From JACVCJ01 sp052437175 (GTDB lineage: Bacteria; Bacteroidota; Bacteroidia; CAIKAF01), in assembly GCA_052437175.1 (NCBI GenBank), contig JBQVOK010000009.1, forward strand, positions 62,001 through 126,000: 64,000 bases of DNA, read 5' to 3'. The position numbers and the translations under genes were made by a program. The notes below the pieces were generated by a model. It saw nothing but the letters and a program-made list of their open reading frames with translations, did not search any database and was not told the origin of the DNA. This document shows, one piece after another, positions 18,436 to 28,370 of the stretch (the stretch's first letter is position 1; the number at the start of each line of letters is the position of its first letter).

Positions 18436-18464
18436 GTAAGATGATATCTTTTAGTCCGTGCAGA

Positions 18465-19118
18465 TTACTCTTTCACGAAGTTAAATGTAAAGTTTACGGT
18501 GTTTGCTACGGTAACGGTGTCGATGGAAGTAACATCGTTGGCAAAGAATTTCCAGGTCATGTCTTTGGAAGACAGGCGGTCCAGGTAATATTCATTGGTA
18601 ATCACGTACGGCAGCAGGGTATTTGCATTCAGGGTATCCAGGTTGCTGATGCTGCCTTCGTTCAGCAGTTGCAGGCCCAGTTTGTCCTTACCTTTATCCA
18701 GCCAGTTCCAGTTACCTGTACCTTTATAGATTTGGGTAATGGAAGTGTTGGAAGTTACCGGTCTGTAGAAAACGGCATCGTAGGTATAGTCACCGGTTTT
18801 TTCAAATGTAATGCGGAAGGAATAGGGAAAAGTTCTGCTTACAGGCGCATTGGTATTCTGGGAATACTGGGTTTGCTCCAGCCCGTTTTGTGTGGCGTCT
18901 GTGTAAGAAGATGTGATAGATTCGGAAGTGGTAACACTGCCGGCAGTGGTGTTTACAACGATGGAACCCTGTTTCTGCGTCAGCTTCCAGGTACCAACCA
19001 GGCGATTGGTGCGGGAAACCAGCGAAATAGCGGGATCGTTTTCGCCGCGTTTGCAGCTTTCCAGTGTGAGCAGTGAGCCGGCCAGAAGAATAGCGGTCAG
19101 TGTTAAGTACTTTCTCAT
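18465..19118 (-). CDS. lipocalin-like lipoprotein of unknown function
   Basis: A 217-aa lipoprotein. The signal peptide 'MRKYLTLTAILLAGSLLTLESC' ends in a lipobox cysteine (Cys22). The mature part contains 'RLVGTWKLTQKQGSIVV', the start typical of Bacteroidota lipocalin-like lipoproteins, followed by alternating strands ('YSFRITFEKTGDYTYDAVFY'). No enzyme motif is visible. It is flanked by a BaiN-like flavoprotein gene and rsmF, with no obvious functional link. Confidence 0.7.
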   Translation of the reverse strand: MRKYLTLTAILLAGSLLTLESCKRGENDPAISLVSRTNRLVGTWKLTQKQGSIVVNTTAGSVTTSESITSSYTDATQNGLEQTQYSQNTNAPVSRTFPYSFRITFEKTGDYTYDAVFYRPVTSNTSITQIYKGTGNWNWLDKGKDKLGLQLLNEGSISNLDTLNANTLLPYVITNEYYLDRLSSKDMTWKFFANDVTSIDTVTVANTVNFTFNFVKE

Positions 19119-19171
19119 TAGGTATTATGTTTCAGAACAAAAGTAAAAAAAATGACGTAGCATGCAATTTT

Positions 19172-20410
19172 TTACAAATTATTTATTGCGTGTACAGCAG
19201 CGGCCCTTGCCGTGCTCCAGGCGGCCTGGAAATTAAAGCCCCCGGTGATGCCGTCCACGTCCAGCACCTCGCCGCAGAAAAAGAGCCCGGGAATGTGTTT
19301 ACTTTCCATACTGCGCATGTCTACACCGCGCAGGGACACGCCGCCGGCCGTTACAAATTCTTCTTTGAAGGTGGTTTTCCCGTTTACCTGGTACACATCG
19401 GCAAAGAGTGTTTTGATAATACTTTCGAGCTCTTTTGAAGAGATTTCCGCCCCGTTTTTTTCGGGATCAACACCGCATTTATTTAGAAAATATTCCCACA
19501 AACGGCCGGGTATCTCTGCCGGTTTTAAATTGCGTACTTTTTTGTCCCTGAAGTTTTTAAACAGTTTAGAGAGTTCTTCGCTAACTGTATTCCTGTTTTT
19601 TGAATGCAGCCAGTTTATTTCTACAGAGAAGGAATAGTTCTTTTCGTATATCCATTCGGCGGCAAAGGCAGAGAGTTTCAGAATGGCGGGACCGCTTAGC
19701 CCCCAGTGTGTTATAAGCAAGGGGCCACTGAAGCGGAATTTACTGTCGCGGATCTTTATTTCGGCATTTTCTACAGAAATACCCATCAGGCTGCAAATAG
19801 GGTCCTGCGGCAGGTTAAATGTAAACAAGGAAGGTATGGAGGGGCGTATCTCATGGCCGTGTTCCTTTATCCAGTCCAGCATAGCGGTTTTCGGAGCTCC
19901 CCCGCTGGCGATGATCAGCCGGGCGGTGCGGTAAGTGTCTCCGCTGCGCAGGAAAACAGAGAAAAGACCGTCTTCGTGGCGGAAGGCCGTTACGTCTTTC
20001 TGCAGCTGCAATTCACCACCGAGCTTAACATAGGTTTCGCGCAGGCAGGCGGCGATCGTTTCTGAACTGTCGCTCCGCGGGAACATGCGTCCGTCCTCTT
20101 CGGCTTTAAGCTGCACCCCGTGCTGCCGGAACCATTCTACGGTCTCTTTCTGTCCGAAACTGTAAAATACGTTCAGCAGGCTGCGGCCTCCTCGGGGATA
20201 GTTCTTTACCAGTTCGGCCGGTTCGGCGCATACATTGGTCACGTTGCAGCGTCCGCCGCCTGAAACAAGTACCTTGGAGAGTATCTTATTACTTTTTTCG
20301 AGGATCAGTACCCGGGTACCCGCGCGTATTTCCAGGGCGCTGATGCCTGCAAAGAACCCGGCCGCCCCGGCCCCGGCAATGATGATATCGTACGCTGGCT
20401 GCTCTTTCAA
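19172..20410 (-). CDS. BaiN-like NAD(P)/FAD-dependent oxidoreductase (HI0933 family)
   Basis: A 412-aa flavoprotein of the HI0933/YhiN/BaiN family. The FAD-binding Rossmann motif is 'DIIIAGAGAAGFFAG' (about 8-22); 'VSGGGRCNVTN' and the C-terminal 'FFCGEVLDVDGITGGFNFQAAWSTARAA' are the family signatures. Reported members include 3-dehydro-bile-acid reductases and aminoacetone oxidases, but the true substrate is unknown. No ATG is available near the N-terminus; the start is a TTG at 20410, seven bases after the upstream nuclease gene, which suggests translational coupling. Confidence 0.85.
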   Translation of the reverse strand: MKEQPAYDIIIAGAGAAGFFAGISALEIRAGTRVLILEKSNKILSKVLVSGGGRCNVTNVCAEPAELVKNYPRGGRSLLNVFYSFGQKETVEWFRQHGVQLKAEEDGRMFPRSDSSETIAACLRETYVKLGGELQLQKDVTAFRHEDGLFSVFLRSGDTYRTARLIIASGGAPKTAMLDWIKEHGHEIRPSIPSLFTFNLPQDPICSLMGISVENAEIKIRDSKFRFSGPLLITHWGLSGPAILKLSAFAAEWIYEKNYSFSVEINWLHSKNRNTVSEELSKLFKNFRDKKVRNLKPAEIPGRLWEYFLNKCGVDPEKNGAEISSKELESIIKTLFADVYQVNGKTTFKEEFVTAGGVSLRGVDMRSMESKHIPGLFFCGEVLDVDGITGGFNFQAAWSTARAAAVHAINNL

Positions 20411-20417
20411 AACGCGG

Positions 20418-21818
20418 CTAAATTACCCATTCTGAATGCAAATCGGGAATTTCTACGTCTTTTATGCCGGTTTTGTTCAGGGTTTCCCTAAAGTTCATCA
20501 TGGTATCCCATTCGCCGTGGACCAGGAATACTTTTTTCAGTGCATAAGGCTCCGATTCTGTAATGTAGGTGACCAGGTCACGGGCATCGGCATGTGCGCT
20601 CAGGGTACGTATCTGCTGTATTTCAGCCTTTACACTGTACAGTTCGCCGAAAATTTTCACTTCACTCATGCCCGAAAGCAGTCTGCCCCCGAGCGAGGAA
20701 GCTTCGCAGTGGCCTACAAACAATATGGTAGTGGCCGGGTCTTCGATGTTGTTTTTGATGTGGTGCTTTACGCGTCCCGCATCGGCCATACCCGAAGAAG
20801 CAATGATCACACAGGGCTCTTCTATAAAATTCAGTGCCTTGCTCTGTTCTACGTTTTGTGTATACTGTAAATTATCGAAACCAAAGGGATCGCTGTCTAC
20901 CGCAAGTATCGCCTGCATTTCGGCATTGTAGTACGAGCGGTGTTTCTGTATCACGGCGGTGGCTTCGGTGGCCAGCGGACTATCCACATACACGGGAATA
21001 TCGGGCAGGGTCTTGTCCAGTTCCAGGTTGCTCAGGGCATGCAGCACCTCCTGGGTACGCCCCACGCTGAAGGCCGGTATGATGAGTTTGCCCTTCTTTT
21101 CCACGCAGGTATAGCGTATGGCTTCCAGCAGCCGGGTCTCGGTATCTTCGGCGGTCTCGTGCAGTCGGTCGCCGTAGGTGCTTTCAATGATCAGGTAGTC
21201 GGATGCGGGAAAAGGCTGCGGAGGGCGTAGTATGGAGTTCTCGTAGCGGCCCACATCGCCCGAAAACGTAAAGGTCTTTACCCGGTCATGATCGTTTATG
21301 CGCAGGTGAATGGCCGCACTGCCCACCATGTGCCCGGTATCGAAGAAGCTAAGCTCTACGCCGTTCATGATCTCCGTGGGAGCATGATAGTCCAGCGGGA
21401 CGAACAGTTCCACCAGTGCGCGTACGTCATCGGTGTCGTAAAGCGGCTCCAGGGCGGGCTTTCCTTTGCGGATACGTTTTTTATTGATGTAACGGATGTC
21501 CTGTTCCTGTATATCGGCACTGTCGAGCAGCATGATCTCGGCCAGGTCGCGGGTACCCGCCGTGCAGTAGACAGGCCCCGAAAAACCTTCTTTTACCAGC
21601 ATGGGCAGCAGGCCGCAATGGTCTATATGTGCATGCGAAAGAATTACAGCGTCCACCGAGGGAGGCGAAAATCCGAAATGCCGGTTCAGTACTTCGGTGT
21701 CGGCACCGTGCCCCTGGAACATGCCGCAGTCGAGCAGGATTTTTTTGCCGGTTGGTGTTTCGAGCAGGTGTTTGCTACCGGTTACACACCGGGCCGCACC
21801 ATGAAAAGATACCTTCAT
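20418..21818 (-). CDS. beta-CASP metallo-beta-lactamase-fold ribonuclease (CPSF-like)
   Basis: A 466-aa metallohydrolase. Starting at the second ATG (21818) gives 'MKVSFHGAARCVTGSKHLL', the usual start of the family. The zinc-binding motif 'SHAHIDHCG' lies at about 61-69, followed by 'FSGDVGRYENSILRPP', the beta-CASP domain ('IPAFSVGRTQEVLHAL'), 'IIASSGMADAGRVKHHI' and the C-terminal 'LSAHADARDLVTYI' of the RNA-metabolising MBL domain. Related proteins act as endo- or exoribonucleases; the role in this organism is unknown. It overlaps or nearly touches its neighbours on both sides. Confidence 0.87.
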   Translation of the reverse strand: MKVSFHGAARCVTGSKHLLETPTGKKILLDCGMFQGHGADTEVLNRHFGFSPPSVDAVILSHAHIDHCGLLPMLVKEGFSGPVYCTAGTRDLAEIMLLDSADIQEQDIRYINKKRIRKGKPALEPLYDTDDVRALVELFVPLDYHAPTEIMNGVELSFFDTGHMVGSAAIHLRINDHDRVKTFTFSGDVGRYENSILRPPQPFPASDYLIIESTYGDRLHETAEDTETRLLEAIRYTCVEKKGKLIIPAFSVGRTQEVLHALSNLELDKTLPDIPVYVDSPLATEATAVIQKHRSYYNAEMQAILAVDSDPFGFDNLQYTQNVEQSKALNFIEEPCVIIASSGMADAGRVKHHIKNNIEDPATTILFVGHCEASSLGGRLLSGMSEVKIFGELYSVKAEIQQIRTLSAHADARDLVTYITESEPYALKKVFLVHGEWDTMMNFRETLNKTGIKDVEIPDLHSEWVI

Positions 21819-21829
21819 AGGGATCAAAT

Positions 21830-24241
21830 TTAATCATCGTCATTGCCATTATCAAGTACCGGAAGCGGTAAATTTTCGCTGCCGGATTCCTGTTTCCCGA
21901 AACGCCAGCTGACGGTAAGCATGGCAATACGGCTTTCTTTTTTGCGGTTGCGGTCTTCTGAGAAATTCGGACCGTAGGTGTAGGTGATGGTACGGTCGGT
22001 ATTGAAAATATCGCTGATGTTCAGGGTTACGGACAGGCGGTTCTTCAGGAATTCTTTGCGGATACCCAGGTCGAAATAATAGCGCCAGTACGTGCGGCGT
22101 TGCGGGGATACCTGCGGACTCAGCACCGTGCTGCCGAACTGGATGATCATGTTCTTCCACAGTTTTACGCTGTTGAGCATTTTAAACTGGGCACCGATGT
22201 TGTTCTGTCCCAGGTCGGTCTGCAGGTTGGAGGCATCGATGGCAAAATAGTATACATTAAGCCCGGCCTGCAGGTTCCAGCGCTTCAGGATGCGGAAACG
22301 GGACGTGAACTCGAAACCTGCATTGTGCGATTGTGCAATGTTCTGGAACGTAACGTTGGTGATGCCTGTAAGACTGTCGAGCACGGCAAAACGCCCGATC
22401 ACATTGCTGGTATGTTTGTAGTAGAAACCCGTGGTGAAATAGTGTTTTTTTGTTTCAAAATCGTACAGCAGCTCGGCCGAATGGGTGTATTCCGGGTTCA
22501 GGTCAGGATTGCCGTAACGGATGCTGAGCGGGTCCGAATAGTCGGGGAACGGATTCAGGTTGCCTGCGGAAGGCCGGTTTACGCGGCGCGAATACGATAA
22601 ACGGAGCGTATGCCCGTCTTTGGGCTTAAAGATCAGCGCGGCCGATGGATATACGTTCCAGTAACTTTTCCGGTTCAGCTGGTTGATGGTAAGCTGGTTG
22701 ATGCTGATGTAGCTGTATTCGGGCCGCAGACCGATCTTGTACTTCCATTTTTTGATGGTGTGGCTCCATTCGGCATAGGCGGCATATACCTGTTCGCTGT
22801 AAATGAAATGATTGCTCACCAGGTTATTAAAGAGCATTTCGCCGCTGGCCGGGTCTTCGTCAAAACGCTGAATATCGGTATTGTTGTTACGGTAAACGGC
22901 TTTTATGCCCGTTTCCAGCTCCATTTTTTTCCCGAAGGGCAGCTGGTAGTCCACCCGGCCGGTAAGCATCCGGAAACGTTTGTTTTCATGCGTATTGTAA
23001 AACTGGCGGGGCAGCCCGATGCCAGCCCAGTCTTCGCCGGCAAAAACGGAATTGAACTCGCGGTAGGCGCTGTCGGGCCGCTGTGAGAACGAAGCTTCGG
23101 CCGAAATTTTATGCTTTTTATTCTTGAAATGTTTTTCGAAGCCGGCCGCCACTTCGCCCGTGATGTTATTGGTGCCTTCTACGGTAATGCGGCGCTGGTT
23201 CTCTACAAAAATATCCGGATCGATCACCCGTTGCTGCTGCGTCAGGAAGCGCCACTGGGTCTCGTAGGCATACTGGAACGATCCCTCGGCAAAAAGACGC
23301 AGCGAACTTTTGGGCCGCCAGGCAATGCCGGCCCGGGTAAAATGGGTGCCCATGTAATCGGTGCCCGAATTGCTGCGTGCGTAACGCAGGGGCACGGGTA
23401 CCTGGTTGATGCGGTCGGATACGTAACGGCGGTCGTATTCGGTGTAGCGGTACGAATAATCCACGTTGAAGATCAGCTTGCCGGTAACGTAATCGAGCCG
23501 GCCGAAGGCGCCGTATTTATCGCCGGAACCGGCATTAATGCCCAGGTTGCCACGCAGACCTTTACGGGCATCTTTTTTCAGTACAATGTTAATGATGCCG
23601 GCACTGCCGTCGGCGTCGAATTTAGCGCCGGGATTGGTAATGATCTCGATGCGTTCGATGGAAGCTGCGGGCAGATTGGCCAGGAAGGCTTCACGGGAGG
23701 AGCCGGTGAGCCCGCTCTGGCGGCCGTCGATCCATATCTGGGCACTGCGGCTGCCCCGGAGCTTGATCTTGCCGTTCACTTCTACGTTTACCAGCGGTAT
23801 GTTGCGGAATACGTCCAGGGCCGATCCGCCGTCGCCGCTGAGTACGTCTTTGGGATTGAAAATATAACGGTCGTCCGGGGTTTCTTTCGGCGCCAGTATG
23901 TTCACCGTGTTCAGCTGGTCGGATTCCAGTTTCAGTGTGCCCAGCGAAAGCGTGGCGTTTTTTTCGATGCAGAGGCTGTCTTTCCGCAGGGGACCGTATC
24001 CCACATGGGTCAGCTGCAGGGTGTAGCAGTCCTCGGGCACGGGAATTTTAAAGTGCCCCTTTTCGTTGGTACTCATGCCCTGTACAAAGCCTTTCCCGTT
24101 GTCGAGTTTTACATTGGCTGCCGGCAGGGGCTGGCCGTTTTCACCCAGCACCGTGCCCGATACAAAGCCCTGGGCCTGTACGAAGGCCGGAAGGCATAAC
24201 AGGCTTATGCAGAAGAGCAATGGTCGGAGCAGGAGTTTCAA
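21830..24241 (-). CDS. TonB-dependent receptor-like outer-membrane protein
   Basis: An 803-aa outer-membrane protein. The signal peptide ends 'LPAFVQAQG'. Residues about 25-105 form a carboxypeptidase-regulatory-like domain ('GFVSGTVLGENGQPLPAANV'), residues about 125-215 a plug domain with 'IWIDGRQSGLTGSSREAFLANLPAASIERIEIITNPGAKFD'-type sequence, and the rest an OMP_b-brl_3-type barrel ('YSRRVNRPSAGNLNPFPDYSD'). Members of this group are often annotated as TonB-dependent receptors, but their substrates are rarely known. There is no SusD partner here, which argues against a typical polysaccharide-use locus. Confidence 0.85.
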   Translation of the reverse strand: MKLLLRPLLFCISLLCLPAFVQAQGFVSGTVLGENGQPLPAANVKLDNGKGFVQGMSTNEKGHFKIPVPEDCYTLQLTHVGYGPLRKDSLCIEKNATLSLGTLKLESDQLNTVNILAPKETPDDRYIFNPKDVLSGDGGSALDVFRNIPLVNVEVNGKIKLRGSRSAQIWIDGRQSGLTGSSREAFLANLPAASIERIEIITNPGAKFDADGSAGIINIVLKKDARKGLRGNLGINAGSGDKYGAFGRLDYVTGKLIFNVDYSYRYTEYDRRYVSDRINQVPVPLRYARSNSGTDYMGTHFTRAGIAWRPKSSLRLFAEGSFQYAYETQWRFLTQQQRVIDPDIFVENQRRITVEGTNNITGEVAAGFEKHFKNKKHKISAEASFSQRPDSAYREFNSVFAGEDWAGIGLPRQFYNTHENKRFRMLTGRVDYQLPFGKKMELETGIKAVYRNNNTDIQRFDEDPASGEMLFNNLVSNHFIYSEQVYAAYAEWSHTIKKWKYKIGLRPEYSYISINQLTINQLNRKSYWNVYPSAALIFKPKDGHTLRLSYSRRVNRPSAGNLNPFPDYSDPLSIRYGNPDLNPEYTHSAELLYDFETKKHYFTTGFYYKHTSNVIGRFAVLDSLTGITNVTFQNIAQSHNAGFEFTSRFRILKRWNLQAGLNVYYFAIDASNLQTDLGQNNIGAQFKMLNSVKLWKNMIIQFGSTVLSPQVSPQRRTYWRYYFDLGIRKEFLKNRLSVTLNISDIFNTDRTITYTYGPNFSEDRNRKKESRIAMLTVSWRFGKQESGSENLPLPVLDNGNDDD

Positions 24242-24288
24242 GGTTTTTGATTTGGTTACACAAACCTAACAAAATAATAATGTAAAAT

Positions 24289-25065
24289 CTACCTATGTAC
24301 CAGTGATGTGAACTCTTCATAATTACCGAGATACACATTCAGATCTACCGGGGTGCTGATGCCGTCTATGGTGGCCTTATCGGTGAATTGCCAGAGACGG
24401 GCGTTCATACCGCCGGGGATCAGCGGGCGGTTTACGTAGTAATGGGCCAGCCAGAACGTATAGTCATTAAAACCCTGGTCCAGGAATTTCCGGTAAAAGG
24501 ACGGACTGGTATAAATAATGGGCTTGCGGCCGGTTTTCTGCTGCAGGAGCAGTAGGGCGGTCTTCAGGTCACGGCGCAGCACGGCGGGTGGTATGCCGTC
24601 GTCGTCTTCCACGTCCAGCACCGGAGGCAGCGTAAACTCGTGCCTGGCAATATTTTTTGCGAAAAAACTTATCTGGGCCTCGGGGGTATCGGTAAAGCGG
24701 TAAAAATGGTAGGCGCCTGCAAAAAGCCGTGATTTTTTCCCTGCCGTGGCGTTCACTTCAAAAAAGGGATCTTTCAGGTTATCGCCTTCCGTTGCTTTTA
24801 TATAGGCAAAGGAGAGCCGCAGGTGGTTGTGCTGGGTCTCAGAGAGTGCCGTCCAGTTAATGGCACCCTGGTAGCGGCTTACGTCTACGCCCAGTATGGT
24901 GTACCCTTCGGGCACATATACCCCGAAACTTTTGTAGGTACGCGCCGGTTTCAGGTTGTAATAGAAATACAGCAGCTCGCCCCGGAAGTACCAGGCAACG
25001 GCTCCGGCAACCGGCAGCAGCAGAAGTAGGGTCCAGAGACCTGTTCGTTTTTTCTTGCGGGGCAT
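24289..25065 (-). CDS. glycoside hydrolase family 25 (lysozyme-type) protein
   Basis: A 258-aa cell-wall hydrolase. The ATG at 25065 is chosen over the TTG further upstream, which would put the start inside the upstream terminator. A basic N-terminus and one membrane segment ('LWTLLLLLPVAGAVAWYF') anchor the protein. The GH25 catalytic barrel is evident from 'ILGVDVSRYQGAINW', 'FAYIKATEGD', 'PVLDVEDDDG' and 'IIYTSPSFYRKFL'. These enzymes cleave the glycan chain between MurNAc and GlcNAc. An envelope-remodelling role is likely. Confidence 0.88.
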   Translation of the reverse strand: MPRKKKRTGLWTLLLLLPVAGAVAWYFRGELLYFYYNLKPARTYKSFGVYVPEGYTILGVDVSRYQGAINWTALSETQHNHLRLSFAYIKATEGDNLKDPFFEVNATAGKKSRLFAGAYHFYRFTDTPEAQISFFAKNIARHEFTLPPVLDVEDDDGIPPAVLRRDLKTALLLLQQKTGRKPIIYTSPSFYRKFLDQGFNDYTFWLAHYYVNRPLIPGGMNARLWQFTDKATIDGISTPVDLNVYLGNYEEFTSLVHR

Positions 25066-25078
25066 GTCCTGCAAAAAT

Positions 25079-25108
25079 GAAAAAAAGCTGCCCAAAACGG
25101 GCAGCTTT
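25079..25108 (-). terminator. intrinsic terminator of the SprB-like gene
   Basis: AAGCTGCCC (25085-25093) pairs perfectly with GGGCAGCTT (25099-25107), loop of five, with a T run on the minus-strand side. It separates the large type B cargo gene from the GH25 gene. Confidence 0.85.
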
Positions 25109-25130
25109 CGGTAAGAATATTTCGGTTTAT

Positions 25131-28100
25131 TTAGCGTATCAGGTTAATACTTCCCATCTGGTCAAGGTCTTTACCGTTGATAAAGGTTCCTGTGATGCGG
25201 TATACATAGGTGCCTACGGGTGCGGCTTTTTCCTTGCCGCCTATTTTACCGTTCCAGCCGCTGTACAGGTCATCGCTTTCGTACATAACGCTTCCCCAGC
25301 GGTCAAAGATCTTCAGGTTGAAGTCCAGCAGACCGGTGGCCATTACATTAAATACGTCGTTCACACCGTCGTCGTTCGGGGTAAATGCAGCCGGAATGAA
25401 CGGCCCCAGCTGGGATACGTTCACAATAGCCTTACCCAGGGATATACAGCCGTGGGCATCGGTCACCTCAATGGTATATACGGTGGTATTTACGGCCGTA
25501 CAGGTAGGCTGTGTACAGTTTGTGCAGCTCAGGTCTGTAGGAGGGGTCCAGCTGTATACGTAGGGCGGTACGCCGCCGTAGGCGCCGATGGGGATAGTGA
25601 TCACATCGCCCAGGTTAATATTGTATTCCACGGAATCTACCGTAAGTACAGGCGGCTCGGTAATGGTAAGCGTGTCTGACCACCAGCAGCCGTTCACATC
25701 GGTAATGTAAGTGGCGTAAATACCTGCCGGCAGGTTCACATTGCTCATAGAGCCCGGGTTACCGTTGAGGGTTACCGTAAAGGGAGCGATACCGGTCTGG
25801 GGTAAAAAGATCAGGCTTCCGCTCAGGTCGCCGTTACAGAGTACGTCGGTCACATTGCTGTTCAGGTTGATCTGTGCGCCCACACCTACGGCAAAACTGC
25901 CGTTGAAGGGACAGCCGTTGGCATCGGTCACGGTCACGCTGTAATTACCCTGAGCTAGTCCCTGCGGATCTTCATTGGTATCGCCGTTGCTCCAGAGGTA
26001 GCTGAAGTAGGGATTACCGCCGTTCACCGTAAGGTCGAGGCTGCCGTTGGCGGCGCCGGGGCAGGATTCTATCTGCGATGTGGCCGAAAGCGTGGGTGTG
26101 CTGCTCAGTTCCGTGAGTGTAAAGGACAGGGTTTCGGTGCAGCCGTTGGCATCGGTTACGGTAACGCCATAAGTGCCCATGGCATACCCTGTGGAATAAT
26201 CGCTGATGTTACCGCCGTCATTCGTCCAGGTATAGGTATACTGCGGGGTACCTCCGGTGCTGGTCACCTGTGCGGCACCATCGCTGCCTCCGGGGCAGGT
26301 AACGTTGGTGGGCGTAATGCTGTTCTGCAGCGGGGCCGGCTCTGTTACGGCAGCCGTTCCCTGCCAGGGACAACCGTTGACATCGGTAAATATAAAGTTA
26401 TAGGTTGCGGCGGCCAGGCCGGTAGCTGTAAAGGAAGTCAGGTTCGGGTCATGCGCCCAGCTGATGGTCTCGTTGCCGGTGGCACCCGGTACGCTTACGG
26501 TAATTTCGCCGTCGCTGAGGCCGTTACAGCTTACATTGACCACGGCCGTATTCGGCGTTACCGCCTGGTATGCGGTCACGGTAAACGAGGCCGATGTACC
26601 CGGACAGTAATGATTGTCGGTCACGGTCACGGTATAGGTACCTGCGCCCACATTGGTAATGGCATTGGTATCGCCGTTGCTCCACTGGTAGCCGGTATAG
26701 GGCAGTGTGGTTGCCAGCGGTGTGGTCTGGCCCGGGCATACCTGTGTGTTACCTGTGATCACGGGTGTGGGTGGTACGTGCGGGTAAACGGTTTTAGACG
26801 TACTTAGTGTACAGCCGCCGTAGGTTACGGTTACGTTGTATGTGCCGTAAGGGCCCTGTATGGTAGGCGAAGTGCCTGTGGCAGCGCCCGTCCAGTTGTA
26901 GGTATCCCAGCTCTGCGGCAGGTAAAGGATGGCCGTGCTGCCGGGGCAGATGGAATCCGGGCCTGAAATGGTAGGCTGATAGGGCGGTACGGTCACGTTC
27001 AGCGTAAAGTTCACCACCGTTGTCTGGGGCGGTGTACCGTTGTCGGTGGCCGTTACGGTAAAGGTTTGCGGACCCTGTGTACCCGGTGTGGGTGTATAGG
27101 TCCAGTTGATGGTGTAAATTCCGGAACCGCTGCTGAGTGTAGACGACAGACCGGCAGGCCCCGAAATGGAAAGCGCCACGGACTGTGCCGATTCCGGGCC
27201 CGTAAAGCTGAGCGAACCGCTTACAGACTGCCCGGTACAGATACCGCCCGGCCCGCCGTTGGGCAGGATCACCCCGCCCGCATAGGCATTGCAGGTATCC
27301 ACCTGGTAGGTATAACCCGGGATCACGGCGTTTACCAGTGCCGGTGGCAGGTTTATATTGTTACATACGTTGAATTTGAACGACTTGTTGTCGAGCCAGT
27401 CGATACCGTTATTGGCATTGTTGGGGCCATAAAAGTTACCGCCCGGCTGGTTAAAGATACCGAACAGGTTGAACTGCCCGGAACCGTTCCCCCAGTTGGC
27501 GCCCACCGTTGCCGGGTTGGGACCGCCGAAGCCGTTGGCGCCGGTCACGTCTCCCGAGGTCCACTGCATGTCTTTGTAGCAGAAGGCCACGTTGTTGCCC
27601 GCACCGATAATGGGGTCGTTGCCGTTGGTAAGAATAATGGAAAAGGTATTGCGTTTATCGCCGTGATCATTGAAATAACCCACGTTCACCCAGTTGATGT
27701 AAATGGCCGTAGAGGTAATTTTATAGCGGATGTTACCGATGGTACCACCGTTCATGTCTACGTCTGCCCAGAAAGCGCCGATAATGGCCTGTCCGTTAGA
27801 AGGGAGGGGTGGCGGACTGTAGGTGCCCAGGGGAGAGTTGAAGGTAACGTTCCCGTTGGCATTTATATACAGGGAATTATCGCTCTGTCCGTAAAAACAA
27901 AAGGTGAAAGGGAGGGCGATAAGACTCGAGCTCGCGTCATCCTGGAGGTTCAGGGTGTTCCACGTAGCATCGGGTTCGATATAGCAACCGCATCCGGACT
28001 GGGGTGTGACGCCGCCTGCGCCCGGGCCCCATACGGGTGTACCTGGCAGGTCCTGAGCAGGAGAGGGAGTGTAGTTGCCGAGAGTGCCGTTCAGCTTTTG

Positions 28101-28199
28101 CTGATCATATTCAGGGCTTCCTTCTACCGGAACAGACACCTGTGACTGTGCCGATAACGCCGTGAATATGAGCGCAAAGAGTGGCATTAGTTTTTTCAT
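25131..28199 (-). CDS. large SprB-like surface protein with T9SS type B C-terminal domain
   Basis: A 1,022-aa secreted protein. The ATG at 28199 gives the signal peptide 'MKKLMPLFALIFTALSAQSQ'. The N-terminal part has a nidogen-like/beta-sandwich region ('LPFTFCFYGQSDNSLYINANGNVTF'). The middle has Ig/PKD-like domains and then four or five SprB-like repeats of about 75 aa, each with a CNG/CPGGSDG start and 'VTVTDANGC' end. The last 90 residues are the gliding motility-associated C-terminal domain ('PAAFTPNDDGVNDVF', 'IFDRWGSVMYES', 'GTYVYRITG'), a T9SS type B signal. SprB proteins are mobile cell-surface adhesins in gliding species. Its own promoter is strong. Confidence 0.88.
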   Translation of the reverse strand: MKKLMPLFALIFTALSAQSQVSVPVEGSPEYDQQKLNGTLGNYTPSPAQDLPGTPVWGPGAGGVTPQSGCGCYIEPDATWNTLNLQDDASSSLIALPFTFCFYGQSDNSLYINANGNVTFNSPLGTYSPPPLPSNGQAIIGAFWADVDMNGGTIGNIRYKITSTAIYINWVNVGYFNDHGDKRNTFSIILTNGNDPIIGAGNNVAFCYKDMQWTSGDVTGANGFGGPNPATVGANWGNGSGQFNLFGIFNQPGGNFYGPNNANNGIDWLDNKSFKFNVCNNINLPPALVNAVIPGYTYQVDTCNAYAGGVILPNGGPGGICTGQSVSGSLSFTGPESAQSVALSISGPAGLSSTLSSGSGIYTINWTYTPTPGTQGPQTFTVTATDNGTPPQTTVVNFTLNVTVPPYQPTISGPDSICPGSTAILYLPQSWDTYNWTGAATGTSPTIQGPYGTYNVTVTYGGCTLSTSKTVYPHVPPTPVITGNTQVCPGQTTPLATTLPYTGYQWSNGDTNAITNVGAGTYTVTVTDNHYCPGTSASFTVTAYQAVTPNTAVVNVSCNGLSDGEITVSVPGATGNETISWAHDPNLTSFTATGLAAATYNFIFTDVNGCPWQGTAAVTEPAPLQNSITPTNVTCPGGSDGAAQVTSTGGTPQYTYTWTNDGGNISDYSTGYAMGTYGVTVTDANGCTETLSFTLTELSSTPTLSATSQIESCPGAANGSLDLTVNGGNPYFSYLWSNGDTNEDPQGLAQGNYSVTVTDANGCPFNGSFAVGVGAQINLNSNVTDVLCNGDLSGSLIFLPQTGIAPFTVTLNGNPGSMSNVNLPAGIYATYITDVNGCWWSDTLTITEPPVLTVDSVEYNINLGDVITIPIGAYGGVPPYVYSWTPPTDLSCTNCTQPTCTAVNTTVYTIEVTDAHGCISLGKAIVNVSQLGPFIPAAFTPNDDGVNDVFNVMATGLLDFNLKIFDRWGSVMYESDDLYSGWNGKIGGKEKAAPVGTYVYRITGTFINGKDLDQMGSINLIR

Positions 28200-28216
28200 T
28201 TTCACAAATTTTAACT

Positions 28217-28248
28217 CAAATGTATTAAGAAATTTTAACGAGTCCAAA
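28217..28248 (-). promoter_or_regulatory. full Bacteroidota promoter for the SprB-like gene
   Basis: On the minus strand TTTG (28245-28248), a 20-bp spacer and TACATTTG (28217-28224) fit the consensus. The leader would be about 10 nt before the ATG at 28199, which supports that start. Confidence 0.65.
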
Positions 28249-28370
28249 TATTTGACCCTCAAAGTATATTTTTTTTCAGCGTGAACTGCCTGTTAAAGAA
28301 ATGCTAATGTAAGCTAAATCCTTGTTAAGCGGGCATAAATAGTGTTAATCAAAGTGTATTTTTACGGCAA

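Noticed and set aside
25741..28145. Regular repeats in the 25-28 kb region as a candidate CRISPR or DNA repeat array
   Set aside because: The periodicity comes from repeated protein domains (SprB-like units of about 75 aa) with diverged DNA; spacing and identity do not fit a CRISPR array.
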